DNA of 64,000 nucleotides from Sphingobacteriales bacterium 46-32. Lineage in GTDB: Bacteria > Bacteroidota > Bacteroidia > Chitinophagales > Chitinophagaceae. The DNA lies in assembly GCA_001898485.1 (NCBI GenBank), contig MKTY01000020.1, forward strand, positions 496,001 through 560,000, read 5' to 3'. Positions 54,758 through 63,894 of this stretch are shown here, piece after piece. The notes beneath the pieces were generated by a model. It did not search any database and was not told the origin of the DNA. It was given only the letters and a program-made list of their open reading frames with translations. Position 1 is the stretch's first letter. Every line of letters starts with the position of its first letter. The translations under genes were made by a program, and so were the position numbers.

Positions 54758-54851
54758 TGATACGAAATGATACGCAAATATCCGACCTTAATCCGGCATT
54801 TCCAAATAAAATTGATACGAAATGATACGATTATATTCGATTTTAATACGG
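54758..54851. promoter_or_regulatory. Iterated direct repeats upstream of fic gene 2
   Basis: Two 39-base units, 54758-54796 and 54813-54851, are 55 bases apart and identical at about 32 positions. Each begins with TGATACGAAATGATACG, itself a tandem of ATGATACG-like words. They lie directly before the fic start. Confidence 0.65.
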
Positions 54852-54925
54852 TCGTTCCGAACCGGGAAAGCGTTAGGGCCTCCAGATTCGGAACGACTAC
54901 AACGAAGCAAACTTGGAACGAAAGG

Positions 54926-55075
54926 CTATTTTCCTTTTTTCCCGGCTGGCTTAGGATTCATTTGATGCCCCCTGTTACCCTGGTTTTGAGAATATTGCTT
55001 GTTTGTACCCGGTGTGCCTTTGTTGCCGTTTTGCTGATTGGCACTGTTATCAGCAGGCTTGATTGCTTTTGACAT
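54926..55075 (-). CDS. 49-residue Asn/Gln/Gly/Lys-rich protein
   Basis: An ATG at 55075 opens MSKAIKPADNSANQQNGNKG and continues with TPGTNKQYSQNQGNRGHQ, ending KPAGKKGK. It appears intrinsically disordered and basic. The sequence style (ANQQN-x-NKGT-x-GTNKQY-x-Q-x-QGNRG) matches a small conserved protein I recall from Chitinophagaceae with no known function. It starts 3 bases after the stop of the 69-residue gene upstream, so the two may be co-expressed. Confidence 0.65.
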   Translation of the reverse strand: MSKAIKPADNSANQQNGNKGTPGTNKQYSQNQGNRGHQMNPKPAGKKGK

Positions 55076-55078
55076 TGT

Positions 55079-55288
55079 TTAATTTTTTGTAAAACTATGA
55101 AGCCCGTTAACGATAAAGTTTACAATGTAACGAAACTGATCTTTTTGTAACGAACCAATATGATGGTAAGCATTCTTCTTAGCTATGAAATCTGCGACAT
55201 GCCTTTTTGAAAGCTTAATGTGGGAATATTTATCGAATAAGCTATTCGCTATCTTATCAGTTATAACTTCAAATGTTTTAATAATCAA
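55079..55288 (-). CDS. Small basic helical protein
   Basis: A 69-residue protein (MIIKTFEVITDKIANSLFDK), His- and Lys-rich, predicted helical. No family recognised. Its stop lies 3 bases before the start of the 49-residue gene, which supports both being real. It lies between that gene and tRNA-Arg. Confidence rests on context only. Confidence 0.45.
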   Translation of the reverse strand: MIIKTFEVITDKIANSLFDKYSHIKLSKRHVADFIAKKNAYHHIGSLQKDQFRYIVNFIVNGLHSFTKN

Positions 55289-55357
55289 TTAATTAATGTG
55301 AAATGAATGAAGAGGGGAGAGTGGAGAAACATTCAAAATGAAGTATTTACAAGAGAG

Positions 55358-55429
55358 TAGTCCCGGCAGGAATCGAACCTGCATCAAAAGTTTAGGAAAC
55401 TTCTATTCTATCCATTGAACTACGGGACC
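55358..55429 (-). tRNA. tRNA-Arg (CCT)
   Basis: 72 bases on the minus strand fold as a cloverleaf: acceptor GGTCCCG/CGGGACT (first pair G-U), anticodon arm GAAGT-TTCCTAA-ACTTT with anticodon CCT, T arm GCAGG-TTCGATT-CCTGC, discriminator A. The CCA end is not encoded. It reads AGG codons. No integrase lies next to it. Confidence 0.95.
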
Positions 55430-55538
55430 GAAGAAAAGGCAGAAGGTGAAAGGGAGAAGGTCTGCTATTTTTCCGGACGGCAAAACTAAGGCTTTCAGGC
55501 CAATTTTAGCTAACTTACCGGCTGCTTAAGCCTCCTGA

Positions 55539-55991
55539 ATGAAACGTATACACACGCTTTATACCCTGATAGTCATGTCACTACTTGCTAACCCGGCACA
55601 AAGCCAGGCCCAGACCAAACCCCACCTCAACCATATAGCCCTTTATGTGGCAGACCTGCAGACCAGCACCCGGTTTTACCAGGAGGTGATTGGCCTCGAT
55701 ACCATCCCCGAGCCCTTTCACGATGGCCGCCATACCTGGTTCAGCATTGGCCAGGGCCACCTGCACGTGATCAGCGGTGCCACGGCAGCTACCGAGCATA
55801 ACAAAAATTCACACCTCTGCTTTTCGGTCAAATCCATGCCCGCCTTTATAGCCAACCTGCAAAAACATAAGATCGCCTACGAAAGCTGGGCCGGCGAAAA
55901 AAACGGCATCACCAAACGCGTAGACGGCATTCAGCAGATCTACTTCAAAGACCCTGATGGGTACTGGATTGAGGTGAATGATGACTACTGA
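55539..55991 (+). CDS. Exported VOC/glyoxalase-like protein
   Basis: A 150-residue protein with a signal peptide (MKRIHTLYTLIVMSLLANPA, then QSQAQ). One VOC half-fold pair follows: LNHIALYVADLQTSTRFYQE, VIGLDTIPEPFHDGRHTWFS, and the late strand FKDPDGYWIEV. The metal ligands of the family (His in LNHIAL, Glu in YWIEV) are present, and His75-like residues in HLHVISG. The substrate is unknown. A signal peptide on a VOC protein is less common and suggests a periplasmic location. Confidence 0.85.
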   Translation: MKRIHTLYTLIVMSLLANPAQSQAQTKPHLNHIALYVADLQTSTRFYQEVIGLDTIPEPFHDGRHTWFSIGQGHLHVISGATAATEHNKNSHLCFSVKSMPAFIANLQKHKIAYESWAGEKNGITKRVDGIQQIYFKDPDGYWIEVNDDY

Positions 55992-55994
55992 GAA

Positions 55995-56060
55995 CAATGT
56001 GCTGATTTGCTAATGTGCTAGTGTGCTGATGCAATTTGAAAATTTGAGGATTTGAAGACA
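55995..56060 (+). repeat. Phrase-like intergenic repeat
   Basis: Runs of GTGCTGATTTGCTAATGTGC-type words (three near copies) are followed by AATTTGAAAATTTGAGGATT-type words. It is the intergenic filler between the VOC and NA37 genes. Confidence 0.5.
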
Positions 56061-56151
56061 GAGGCCTTTAAAACACGTGCCCACCCCTCAAACCGTCACC
56101 TTTTACCATCAGCCTTTTACCTTAATCCCTCCTTTAAACTTTTATACTTTT

Positions 56152-56159
56152 TATCTTCG
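56152..56159 (+). promoter_or_regulatory. Possible -7 box of the NA37 gene
   Basis: TATCTTCG, one mismatch from TAnnTTTG, four bases before ATG 56164. A similar TAACTTCG is at 57431-57438 before the TPR gene. Confidence 0.35.
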
Positions 56160-56163
56160 CCGC

Positions 56164-57207
56164 ATGACAGGCATCGACGACGTACAGCTGCTACAGGTAA
56201 TGGTACATAATGTGGGCAACCAGAGCCGGGGCGAAGAACTGCGGCTCAGCACAGAACCCCTCTTGATAGAAGAAGATATCACCACGCGGCTGCTCACCCG
56301 CTACTTCCTGGGCTCATTCAACGAAAATGAACTCTACCGCTTTACCCACCTGAGCGACCTGGCCCTCAACGAGGTCTATACCTACGTGAGCGCCATCTTC
56401 GAAGACCGCGATTCGCTACCGGAACAAAGCCGCAAACTGGCCGAGTTTCTCTACAGCAAATCGACCCATGTAAAAGTAAAAGACGGCGAGTTTTATGTGG
56501 CCTTCTTCCAAAACATCCCCTTCGAAGGAGAGACCGTCAACGCCATCGGCCTCTTCAAATCAGAAAATAAAGAGACCTTCCTAAAACTGCTCCTGAATGG
56601 CGAAGACCGCCAGATGATCAACGAAGACGGTATCAACATCAACAAACTCGACAAGGGCTGCCTTATCTTCCACACGCATACCCACGATGGCTACAAAGTA
56701 TGCGTGGCAGACAGCACCAACAAAGGTCAGGAAGCACAATACTGGGTCACCGACTTTCTGCAGGTCACCCCCTGGGCCGACAGCTACCACCAGACCGACA
56801 AATACCTCAGCCTCTGCAAAAACTTTATCACCAGCGAATACCCTGAAAAATTTGAGGTAAGCAAAACCGACCAGGCCGACCTGCTCAACCGCTCCATCGA
56901 CTACTTCAAAAACCATGAGCAATTCAGCCTGCAGGAATTTACCCAGGAGGTGATGCACCACCCCGAAGTGGTAGATGCCTTCATGGACCATAAACGCAAC
57001 TTCGAAGCATCGCGCCACTTTGAGATCGAAGACGAATTTGCCATCCACGTGGCCGCCGTCAAAAAACAACAGAAAGTCTTCAAAAGCATCGTCAAACTCG
57101 ACCGCAACTTCCATATCTATATTCATGGCCGCCGCGACCTGATCGAAAAAGGAGTAGACGAACTGGGGCGTAAGTACTATAAAATTTACTACGAAGAAGA
57201 GCAGTAA
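56164..57207 (+). CDS. Nucleoid-associated protein, NA37/YejK family
   Basis: A 347-residue cytosolic protein from ATG 56164 (MTGIDDVQLLQVMVHNVGNQ). The HNVGN start, YTYVSAIFEDRDSL, FLYSKSTHVKVKDGEFYVAF and LDKGCLIFH blocks match the NA37 family, whose E. coli member YejK is nucleoid-associated. The C-terminal NFHIYIHGRRDLIEKGVDEL region is also conserved. Codon use favours C or G at third positions, as expected of a core gene. The reading frame upstream of 56164 lacks protein features. Confidence 0.85.
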   Translation: MTGIDDVQLLQVMVHNVGNQSRGEELRLSTEPLLIEEDITTRLLTRYFLGSFNENELYRFTHLSDLALNEVYTYVSAIFEDRDSLPEQSRKLAEFLYSKSTHVKVKDGEFYVAFFQNIPFEGETVNAIGLFKSENKETFLKLLLNGEDRQMINEDGININKLDKGCLIFHTHTHDGYKVCVADSTNKGQEAQYWVTDFLQVTPWADSYHQTDKYLSLCKNFITSEYPEKFEVSKTDQADLLNRSIDYFKNHEQFSLQEFTQEVMHHPEVVDAFMDHKRNFEASRHFEIEDEFAIHVAAVKKQQKVFKSIVKLDRNFHIYIHGRRDLIEKGVDELGRKYYKIYYEEEQ

Positions 57208-57214
57208 CAGACTG

Positions 57215-57394
57215 GAGGTATAAAGGGTATAAAGAGTTTAAAAGGTTTAAAGAGAGTGGTACTAACTACGGGTTGCTACAAAAAAGCAACGCCAATAAAA
57301 TGAATCACATAAAATTGATTGCCAACAATTTAAATTCTATTTAAACTTATCGTACCCTTTAAACACTTTACACCCTTCAAACTCTTTAAACACC
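57215..57394. repeat. Phrase-like intergenic inverted repeat
   Basis: Left arm (57215-57262) has words such as TATAAAGGGTATAAAGAGTT. The right arm (57349-57394) is its imperfect complement (ACCCTTTAAACACTTTACAC). The arms can form a long imperfect hairpin. It occupies the gap between the NA37 and TPR genes, which holds no other gene. Confidence 0.55.
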
Positions 57395-57460
57395 ATATTG
57401 CCTCCACCTTCCCCCTTCCTCTTATTTCCCTAACTTCGCGAACTCAAATAACTCGTCAAT

Positions 57461-58111
57461 ATGAAATTTTACAACCTGCTGATCAAATACCGTCTCTGGA
57501 TCGGCATTGGCCTGGGCCTGCTGGGTGGATATGTGAACTATGCCGCTGGATTCTGGCCCGCTTTCCCGCTTTATTTTGTAGGCCTGATACTGATATTGGG
57601 TCATTTCTTCTTTGGCCCCCTGCGCCTCATCCAGGAATACATGGAAAATGGCGACATGGATGGTGCTGAAAAAGTAATCAACAGCATTCATTTCCCCAAC
57701 CTGCTCTATAAACCCATTCGCTCCGTTTACTACACCCTCAAAGGCAACATCGCCATGATGAAGCAGGACTTTGACGGAGCTGAAAAAATGATGAAAAAAG
57801 GCCTCGACCTCGGCATGCCCATGAAAGAAGCCGAAGGCGCCAGCCTGCTGCAGATGGGAATGCTGGCCATGCAGAAAAATGATCTGCGCCAGGCCGAAAG
57901 CTATATCCGCAGCGCCCTCCGCAAAGGTCTGCCCGATAAAGAAAATGAAGCCGCCGCCTACCTGCAAATGTGCAGCCTCATGATCAACAAACGCGAATTC
58001 CGCGCCGCCAAAGACTTTTTTCGCAAATCAAAAGCACTAAAGCCAACTACACCACAAATAGTAGATCAGATCAAACAGATCGAAAAATACATCTCCCGTA
58101 TGCCCGGATAA
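57461..58111 (+). CDS. Membrane-anchored TPR protein
   Basis: A 216-residue protein. Two hydrophobic helices cover about residues 10-52 (WIGIGLGLLGGYVNYAAGF, ALYFVGLILILGHFFFG-like). Three or four tetratricopeptide-like repeats follow (YTLKGNIAMMKQDFDGAEKM, SLLQMGMLAMQKNDLRQAES, AYLQMCSLMINKREFRAAKD). The TPR part probably faces the cytosol and mediates protein contacts. It ends just before a strong symmetric hairpin shared with the convergent gene. Confidence 0.82.
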   Translation: MKFYNLLIKYRLWIGIGLGLLGGYVNYAAGFWPAFPLYFVGLILILGHFFFGPLRLIQEYMENGDMDGAEKVINSIHFPNLLYKPIRSVYYTLKGNIAMMKQDFDGAEKMMKKGLDLGMPMKEAEGASLLQMGMLAMQKNDLRQAESYIRSALRKGLPDKENEAAAYLQMCSLMINKREFRAAKDFFRKSKALKPTTPQIVDQIKQIEKYISRMPG

Positions 58112-58117
58112 GTTTTA

Positions 58118-58222
58118 AGTGGTAAGTTTTAGGTAATAAGTTATAACGAAGAAGCGACCGGTTTAACCGGTCGCTTCTTCGTTTACAGTAGCGCAAAAAC
58201 TTATCACTTACAACTTACCACT
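58118..58222. terminator. Bidirectional terminator inside a large inverted repeat
   Basis: The core is AACGAAGAAGCGACCGGTT (58145-58163) and its exact complement (58165-58183) around one central base. A second pair of 25-base arms surrounds it (58118-58142 and 58198-58222, three mismatches; AGTGGTAAGTT words). It lies between convergent genes and should stop transcripts from both sides; T-runs are short. Confidence 0.7.
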
Positions 58223-58223
58223 C

Positions 58224-59768
58224 CTAATTCAGCTTTTCAAAATGCGCTTCCATCTTTTTATCCTTCTTATAATAGTCAAGAATCAGCACCTGGCCCTGCT
58301 TACCAGGCAACACGACCGACTTGCTGGCCTGTGATTTGGTTTTGATCTTGTCGGTAGTAATCTTGCCATCAGCATAAGTGATAGCATTGAAAGTGGTGCC
58401 CTTGTAATCCTTACCACGCTCATAGTCAGAGAAACAAACGGTAAACGAAGAAAAGTCTTTGTTCATCTGTGTATAGGAATAGTCAAAAACACCAAAATCG
58501 CGCAGAATCTTTCCGATCAGCGGCGTACTCACAAACTCATAGCCACTGGGCAGCTCCTGTTTATTGGCGTTCTTATCAAAAATCTGCGCGCTTTTTACAT
58601 TAAAATCTTTATCAAAACAGATCAGAATCATATCGGTCACCTTCATCTTCAATACGCTGAAATTGTTACCGCCACGGGAGAGCAAGGTTGTTGCAATGCC
58701 CAGAGCACTGGCCGTTTTCTGGTAACCCTCACCGATGGCAAATATGGAACCGTCAGCTGTCTGTACCATATTATGCAGGAACATGAAACCAAAATCATCA
58801 ATCTTTCCTTTTGAACTTACACTCAGATGTTTGCCCATATCCAGATCCCAGGAGTTGTATTTTTCGCTCAGCACTTCTCCTTTCTCATTTACATTCCAGA
58901 AACCGAAACCGAGTGACTTATCCTTAAAAATATTTCCATTGGGGTTGAAGTATTCACCAAAAATGTACGCTTTTCCATCATTTACGACCGACATGGAGGC
59001 GGGATAAAACTTGAATTTTCCCTGCTCGGTGCTTTTCTCAAATAATTGTTTGCCGGTTTCGAGATCAAGGCCAACGAGGTAAGAATCGGGCTTCTGATCC
59101 ATCATGCCTGTAAACTTCAGTACTTCGAGATAAACTACGCCATTAAAGGTGCCGAGGTAATCGCCAATAAAGCGTTTGGCGCCCACGGTGGGAATGTAAC
59201 TCCATTGTTTCCGTTTCTCTGTAGAAAAATAATCGAGTTGAAACGTATAATCCTTGTCTTCGCGGCTGGGCATATTGGAAATAAAGCCACGACCCTCTAC
59301 CGGATACAGACCTTTATAATTTTTGTCTTCATCGTCGTTGAGATAAGAGGCTTCCAGGAAGCGCTTCTCCTTCTTACTCAGCTGGCGATTGTAGGTATAC
59401 TTTTTCTTGCCATCGGCGCCATAGACCTGGTATTCGAAAGTACGGGCGTCATCATTGTACAATAAGAAGATGAGATCGGTACCATTAAATGAGGATTCAA
59501 TGATCGATACATCTTTGGAATCCAGAAACTTGACGTCTTTGAGCTTTTTGAGTGACTGGTCAGTTATCTGAAGTGTATACTCATTCGTTTTTTTATCGAT
59601 TTTGTCGCTTACATAAAAGAAATAATATCCCTTTACTTCAGAGCCTTCTCTGATGGCATCTGAGTTGCGGAGAGCTACTTTGTATACATTTTCAATAGAA
59701 AGGTTTTGTGCTGTGCTGACGGTAGCGAAGAATATCAGCAGCAGGGCAATGGTGCTTAATTTCTGCAT
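58224..59768 (-). CDS. DUF6770-like secreted protein
   Basis: A 514-residue protein from ATG 59768 (signal MQKLSTIALLLIFFATVSTA, before QNLSIEN). The body is beta-rich, with blocks such as EGSEVKGYYFFYVSDKIDKK, YNDDARTFEYQVYGADGKKK and VYLEVLKFTGMMDQKPDSYL. I associate this pattern with DUF6770, a Bacteroidota family of unknown function. It lies in a convergent pair with the TPR gene and shares its layout with 45236-46957. Confidence 0.72.
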   Translation of the reverse strand: MQKLSTIALLLIFFATVSTAQNLSIENVYKVALRNSDAIREGSEVKGYYFFYVSDKIDKKTNEYTLQITDQSLKKLKDVKFLDSKDVSIIESSFNGTDLIFLLYNDDARTFEYQVYGADGKKKYTYNRQLSKKEKRFLEASYLNDDEDKNYKGLYPVEGRGFISNMPSREDKDYTFQLDYFSTEKRKQWSYIPTVGAKRFIGDYLGTFNGVVYLEVLKFTGMMDQKPDSYLVGLDLETGKQLFEKSTEQGKFKFYPASMSVVNDGKAYIFGEYFNPNGNIFKDKSLGFGFWNVNEKGEVLSEKYNSWDLDMGKHLSVSSKGKIDDFGFMFLHNMVQTADGSIFAIGEGYQKTASALGIATTLLSRGGNNFSVLKMKVTDMILICFDKDFNVKSAQIFDKNANKQELPSGYEFVSTPLIGKILRDFGVFDYSYTQMNKDFSSFTVCFSDYERGKDYKGTTFNAITYADGKITTDKIKTKSQASKSVVLPGKQGQVLILDYYKKDKKMEAHFEKLN

Positions 59769-59835
59769 GGTTTGTTTTGGGTGGTTTATGAAAATTGAAG
59801 TCAAGATAGTAATTCAGTACTGATAAGTAAAATAG

Positions 59836-61209
59836 CTACTGCAGACGAGCCCTTTTTTCTGCAATACGGGCCTCTTCCAGAAAACCGGGATAGGAACGTG
59901 CCTGCGCTACATACCGGCGGCAAAACTGAAAGTTGAGCTGTGCCAGTTCCTCTAGCCGGACACGGTTGAGCATCCGAAGCAGCTGATTATAGCCCGCGCT
60001 CCACTCCTCTCCTTCCTTATCTACACTGGAGCCGATCTGATGCTCCTTTGTTTTTTCATAAAGTGTATTGAGGCAACGCGCTACAGACCATGCTGCCAGT
60101 GGCACATATGCAGAATCAGCCTGCAGCAGTTGCAGACTGTAATATAAATGCCGGCTGAGTTGGTTTTCACGATAACATTGTGCGGCGATTTCGAAAAACA
60201 ACTCTTTCTTCAGCCGGACAAACATATTTTCTTCGGCCTGAAATAATTGTCCCCGGCCCTCACAGGCGGCCAGCGAGTCGGTCAGTAAGGCAATCCTTTT
60301 TCCGCAATCGGGGTGAGTGCGCAATGAATCTTTCTCGCCGGCACCATCGGCCGTTTCTAGTTGACTAAAGATGGCTGATTCTTTCTGAATCCACCTTGTC
60401 TTGAATGGATAATCGGGAAAATTGAATACCTGGTTAAGTACAGGTGATGGAAAACTCTCTGCCTGGTCTATCTCGCTTAAAAGTTGCAGACAACTGCGAA
60501 TACCATTGCAATCATACCCCGTACGCCGCATCCACGTCAGGGCCTGCCTGTCGGCCTCTGCTTCATTATCGCGGCTATGCCGGCGTGAACTTAGTAAAAA
60601 ACCACTCGACAGTTTTTCCAGTTGCTGATTGACACGATAGGTTTCTTTTGAAAGACGTTTGAGCTCGCTCTGGTATGCATCGCTATTGATCGTTTCCACA
60701 TACTTGCGGATAGACTTGCCGGTATGATCAAGTTTATAATGTGCCAGCTCGTGACAAAGAATAAAGATCAGTTCTGCCTCATTGTTTAGATGAATCAATA
60801 ATCCGGCATTTACAGCAATACTCCCATCGCCCATGCTGTAAGCATTGGGCCACCAGTCGCGCGTAAAGATGACTCTGGCATCGGAGTTGACCAGGTCGGG
60901 GTTTACCGCAGTTATTTTATTGACCAATTGTTGCAGGTATTGCTGTACCTGCGGGGCAGTAATAGCACGTGTACCCGACCACAACTTGCCGATTTCCGCA
61001 AACTGATCTTCATATATTTTTTTATACTCACGTGCGTAAGGGCCCGTGGCATTCTTTATCAAAACGTCCTTTTTCTCCTGCGACTGCGTTGCCATCTCTA
61101 TGCGCCGAAGCGAATCATCTCTGAATAAGTCAGTATTATAGGGTTGGGCCATAGCTGCAGAAAAGACTGCCGTACAGAACAATAGGATAGGTATGCCGAT
61201 AAATCGCAT
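59836..61209 (-). CDS. M48 family metallopeptidase, exported
   Basis: A 457-residue protein from ATG 61209 (signal MRFIGIPILLFCTAVFSAAM). The zinc motif HELAHYKLDH (HExxH at 153-157) and the third ligand in DNEAEADRQA near 215 are intact. FTRDWWPNAYSMGDGSIAVN matches the N-A-x-S/G-G strand found before the M48 active site. A helical C-terminal half follows. Members such as BepA and LoiP act in envelope quality control. A TATATTTG box is 25 bases upstream. Confidence 0.9.
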   Translation of the reverse strand: MRFIGIPILLFCTAVFSAAMAQPYNTDLFRDDSLRRIEMATQSQEKKDVLIKNATGPYAREYKKIYEDQFAEIGKLWSGTRAITAPQVQQYLQQLVNKITAVNPDLVNSDARVIFTRDWWPNAYSMGDGSIAVNAGLLIHLNNEAELIFILCHELAHYKLDHTGKSIRKYVETINSDAYQSELKRLSKETYRVNQQLEKLSSGFLLSSRRHSRDNEAEADRQALTWMRRTGYDCNGIRSCLQLLSEIDQAESFPSPVLNQVFNFPDYPFKTRWIQKESAIFSQLETADGAGEKDSLRTHPDCGKRIALLTDSLAACEGRGQLFQAEENMFVRLKKELFFEIAAQCYRENQLSRHLYYSLQLLQADSAYVPLAAWSVARCLNTLYEKTKEHQIGSSVDKEGEEWSAGYNQLLRMLNRVRLEELAQLNFQFCRRYVAQARSYPGFLEEARIAEKRARLQ

Positions 61210-61234
61210 GGTGGTGGCGGTGGTTAATGACCGG

Positions 61235-61242
61235 CAAATATA
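61235..61242 (-). promoter_or_regulatory. -7 box of the M48 gene
   Basis: TATATTTG on the minus strand, exact TAnnTTTG, 25 bases before ATG 61209. Confidence 0.55.
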
Positions 61243-61379
61243 CAATGCAAAGCCGCTATGGTGGTAACCAACGTTGTAAGGAGTGGCCTGCCCGGTTCTG
61301 CGGTCACCTTATCGCAAACAGCAATTTTCCCGAAAAATCTATCCGCCAGCAGTTTATGAAATTTATTTATCGCCTACAC

Positions 61380-63749
61380 TTATTCTGAACGCAGACTGCG
61401 CACGGGATTAGCCAGCGCCGCCCTGATGCTTTGAATGCTGATCGTGAGTAAGGCGATACCTATCGCCAGTACACCTGCCAGTATAAATGTTCCGGCCGAC
61501 AAAGACGTGCGGTAAGCAAAGTCCTGCAGCCAGCGATCCATGGCAAACCAGGCAACAGGAATAGCCAGCAATATGGCTATGAGCACCAGCCTGATAAAAT
61601 CAGTTGCCAGCAGCCTTACGATACCCGGCACAGAGGCTCCCAGCACCTTACGTACCCCTATCTCCCGCGTGCGTACCTGTGCGGTGTAAGCCGCCAGTCC
61701 CAGCAGACCGAGACAGGATATTATGATAGCAATAATCGAAAAGATATTAAACAATCTGCCTACCCGCATTTCGCTGCGGTATAAATGTTCGAAACCATCG
61801 TTGAGAAACGCGTAGTTATAGGCAAACTGCGGATTATAACGTTTCCACTCCGTTTCCAACGCTGCCAGCGACTGGCTCATTTCTTTGCCTTTGGCACGTA
61901 CATACACCCGATACAGCTCATCTGGTTTATAATAAAATACCGCAGGCTCAATCTGCTTCTTCATAGAAGTGAAATGAAAGTCTTTTACCACCCCGGCAAT
62001 CACTCCCTTTGTTCCCCATAGCCGAAGCGGTTTACCAATAGGATTTTTCAGTCCCATCTGTCTGACAGCCGTTTCATTGAGCAAAAAGCGGGCACTGTCG
62101 GCGCCCGTACCTGTAAAACCCGTTCCCTCTTTCAACTGCATCTTAAAAAACGAAATAAAGTTCTGGTCTACGGCCATCGTACTGAGAAACAGGGTCTGAT
62201 TGGGCGCCTTTCCTTCAAAATCATTATTTCCGGTCTGGTTAGAAATATCAATAATAGAACCGGCACTTGTACGCGTTACATCCTGTACCGCAGGATTATT
62301 GAGCAGGTTGGCTTTTACAGCATCGTAGTGTTTAAACATATTACGCATGGTTGTCGTAAAAACCTGTTCCTTATCATACCCCAGGTTCTTGTCCCGCATA
62401 AAGCGCAGTTGGCGGTTTACGACCAGCGTACCTACAATAAGGATTACAGAGAAAGCAAACTGAGTGACCACAAGTACACGGCGGAATAATTTATCATTGA
62501 TGCGGGCCGCCACCTTCCCTTTCAATGCCTTAAGCGGGTCAAACCCCGAAAGCAAAATAGCCGGATAAATACTGGATACCAGTAATGTGCCGAGGATAGT
62601 ACCCCCCGTCAAAATCCAGAGCTGCGGATTGGCCAGGTCAAACCTGAGCTCTTTACCGGCCAGGGTATTGAAGTATGGCATCAGCAGCGGAATGATAGCC
62701 ATAGCCAGTGCGGCTGCCAGCGCAAACAAAAGCGCGGTCTCGGCTACAAACTGTATGAATAACTGCCGGCGCCCGGCACCCACGATCTTGCGCAGGCTTA
62801 CTTCTTTTGCGCGCAGCAGCGACCTTGCTGTTGACAGATTCACATAATTGATACAGGCAATCACCAGGATGATAAGGGCGATAATGGTAAACAATCGCAC
62901 CGTTTCCATGCCAGCTTCCTTACCATCTGACTGAAACAGGTGTGCTTTTTTCAGGGGTAAAAACAGGTAGGCCACATCCGTATCATCCGGCTTCATACGC
63001 AGATGAATATTACGGATTCGGGTCGACAGCGATTTCAGGTCAGCATCGGGACGCAACAGCAGGTAAGTGCTGTAGTTAAACATGTGGAAATCATTTTCGA
63101 AGTTGAGCCCGGGATCTTTGCCTTCATAAAACTTTTTCGCAAACTGGGTGATAGGAAATAACATGTCGAACCGGAATCCGGAATTGGCGGGAAAATCTTC
63201 TATCACACCCGATACAACAAATCTTGTGCTGTCTTCGGCAGTAAGCACATTACCTATCACATCAATATTTCCGAAATACTTAACGGCGGTTGTGCGGGTC
63301 AGCACAACCGATTCATTGCCCGTAAATGGCTGGCCAGTATTTCCTTTAATAAGCGGAAAATCGAACATGGTGAAAAAGGACGGATCGGTAAATACCGTAT
63401 TATCCTCTTCAATCACTTTATTAGTACTCGAAAACTGGGCGTAATATCCATTATAGCAGATACGCGTCATATCTTTTACCTCAGGAAGCTCTTCTTTCGA
63501 CAATCTGCCGATTGGTGCTGTAGTAACCGTCCATATCTGCCGGCTTTCATCTGTGCCGGCTTCATTTTCTAACTTATAGATCTGTGATGCCTGGCGGTGA
63601 AAGCTGTCGAAGCTTAACTCATCCTGCACCCAGAGCAAAATGAGTATGCCTACTGCAAGACCGGCTGTAAGACCGGTGAGGGTTACCAGCGAATAGAATT
63701 TATTGCGGAGCAGGTTGCGCCAGGCAGTTTTCAGATAGTTTTTTAACAT
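61380..63749 (-). CDS. ABC transporter permease, MacB/FtsX type
   Basis: A 789-residue membrane protein from ATG 63749 (MLKNYLKTAWRNLLRNKFYS). The usual Bacteroidota layout is present: one membrane helix (LVTLTGLTAGLAVGILILLW), a periplasmic MacB_PCD domain, three helices forming an FtsX block (LFTIIALIILVIACINYVNL, RSLLRAKEVSLRKIVGAGRR), a second periplasmic domain, and a second FtsX block (REIGVRKVLGASVPGIVRLL). Such permeases use a separate ATPase, not encoded here, and often export lipoproteins, peptides or drugs. In-frame sequence upstream of 63749 lacks support as coding. Confidence 0.93.
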   Translation of the reverse strand: MLKNYLKTAWRNLLRNKFYSLVTLTGLTAGLAVGILILLWVQDELSFDSFHRQASQIYKLENEAGTDESRQIWTVTTAPIGRLSKEELPEVKDMTRICYNGYYAQFSSTNKVIEEDNTVFTDPSFFTMFDFPLIKGNTGQPFTGNESVVLTRTTAVKYFGNIDVIGNVLTAEDSTRFVVSGVIEDFPANSGFRFDMLFPITQFAKKFYEGKDPGLNFENDFHMFNYSTYLLLRPDADLKSLSTRIRNIHLRMKPDDTDVAYLFLPLKKAHLFQSDGKEAGMETVRLFTIIALIILVIACINYVNLSTARSLLRAKEVSLRKIVGAGRRQLFIQFVAETALLFALAAALAMAIIPLLMPYFNTLAGKELRFDLANPQLWILTGGTILGTLLVSSIYPAILLSGFDPLKALKGKVAARINDKLFRRVLVVTQFAFSVILIVGTLVVNRQLRFMRDKNLGYDKEQVFTTTMRNMFKHYDAVKANLLNNPAVQDVTRTSAGSIIDISNQTGNNDFEGKAPNQTLFLSTMAVDQNFISFFKMQLKEGTGFTGTGADSARFLLNETAVRQMGLKNPIGKPLRLWGTKGVIAGVVKDFHFTSMKKQIEPAVFYYKPDELYRVYVRAKGKEMSQSLAALETEWKRYNPQFAYNYAFLNDGFEHLYRSEMRVGRLFNIFSIIAIIISCLGLLGLAAYTAQVRTREIGVRKVLGASVPGIVRLLATDFIRLVLIAILLAIPVAWFAMDRWLQDFAYRTSLSAGTFILAGVLAIGIALLTISIQSIRAALANPVRSLRSE

Positions 63750-63894
63750 ACGCGTAGTTGTGTGTTGTTCGGAACACCTCAGACCTTCCATAACAATGCC
63801 AGACGTTTAAATACTTGTTTCCCAAATGATAACGCTAAATACATGCGTGTAAACTGTTCGCTTTCGATACGTTGGGTGTACTGTTATGAAAAAC

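Noticed and set aside
56581-57126. 181-residue minus-strand frame
   Set aside because: It is a mirror of the NA37-family gene, whose strong codon bias leaves the opposite strand open.
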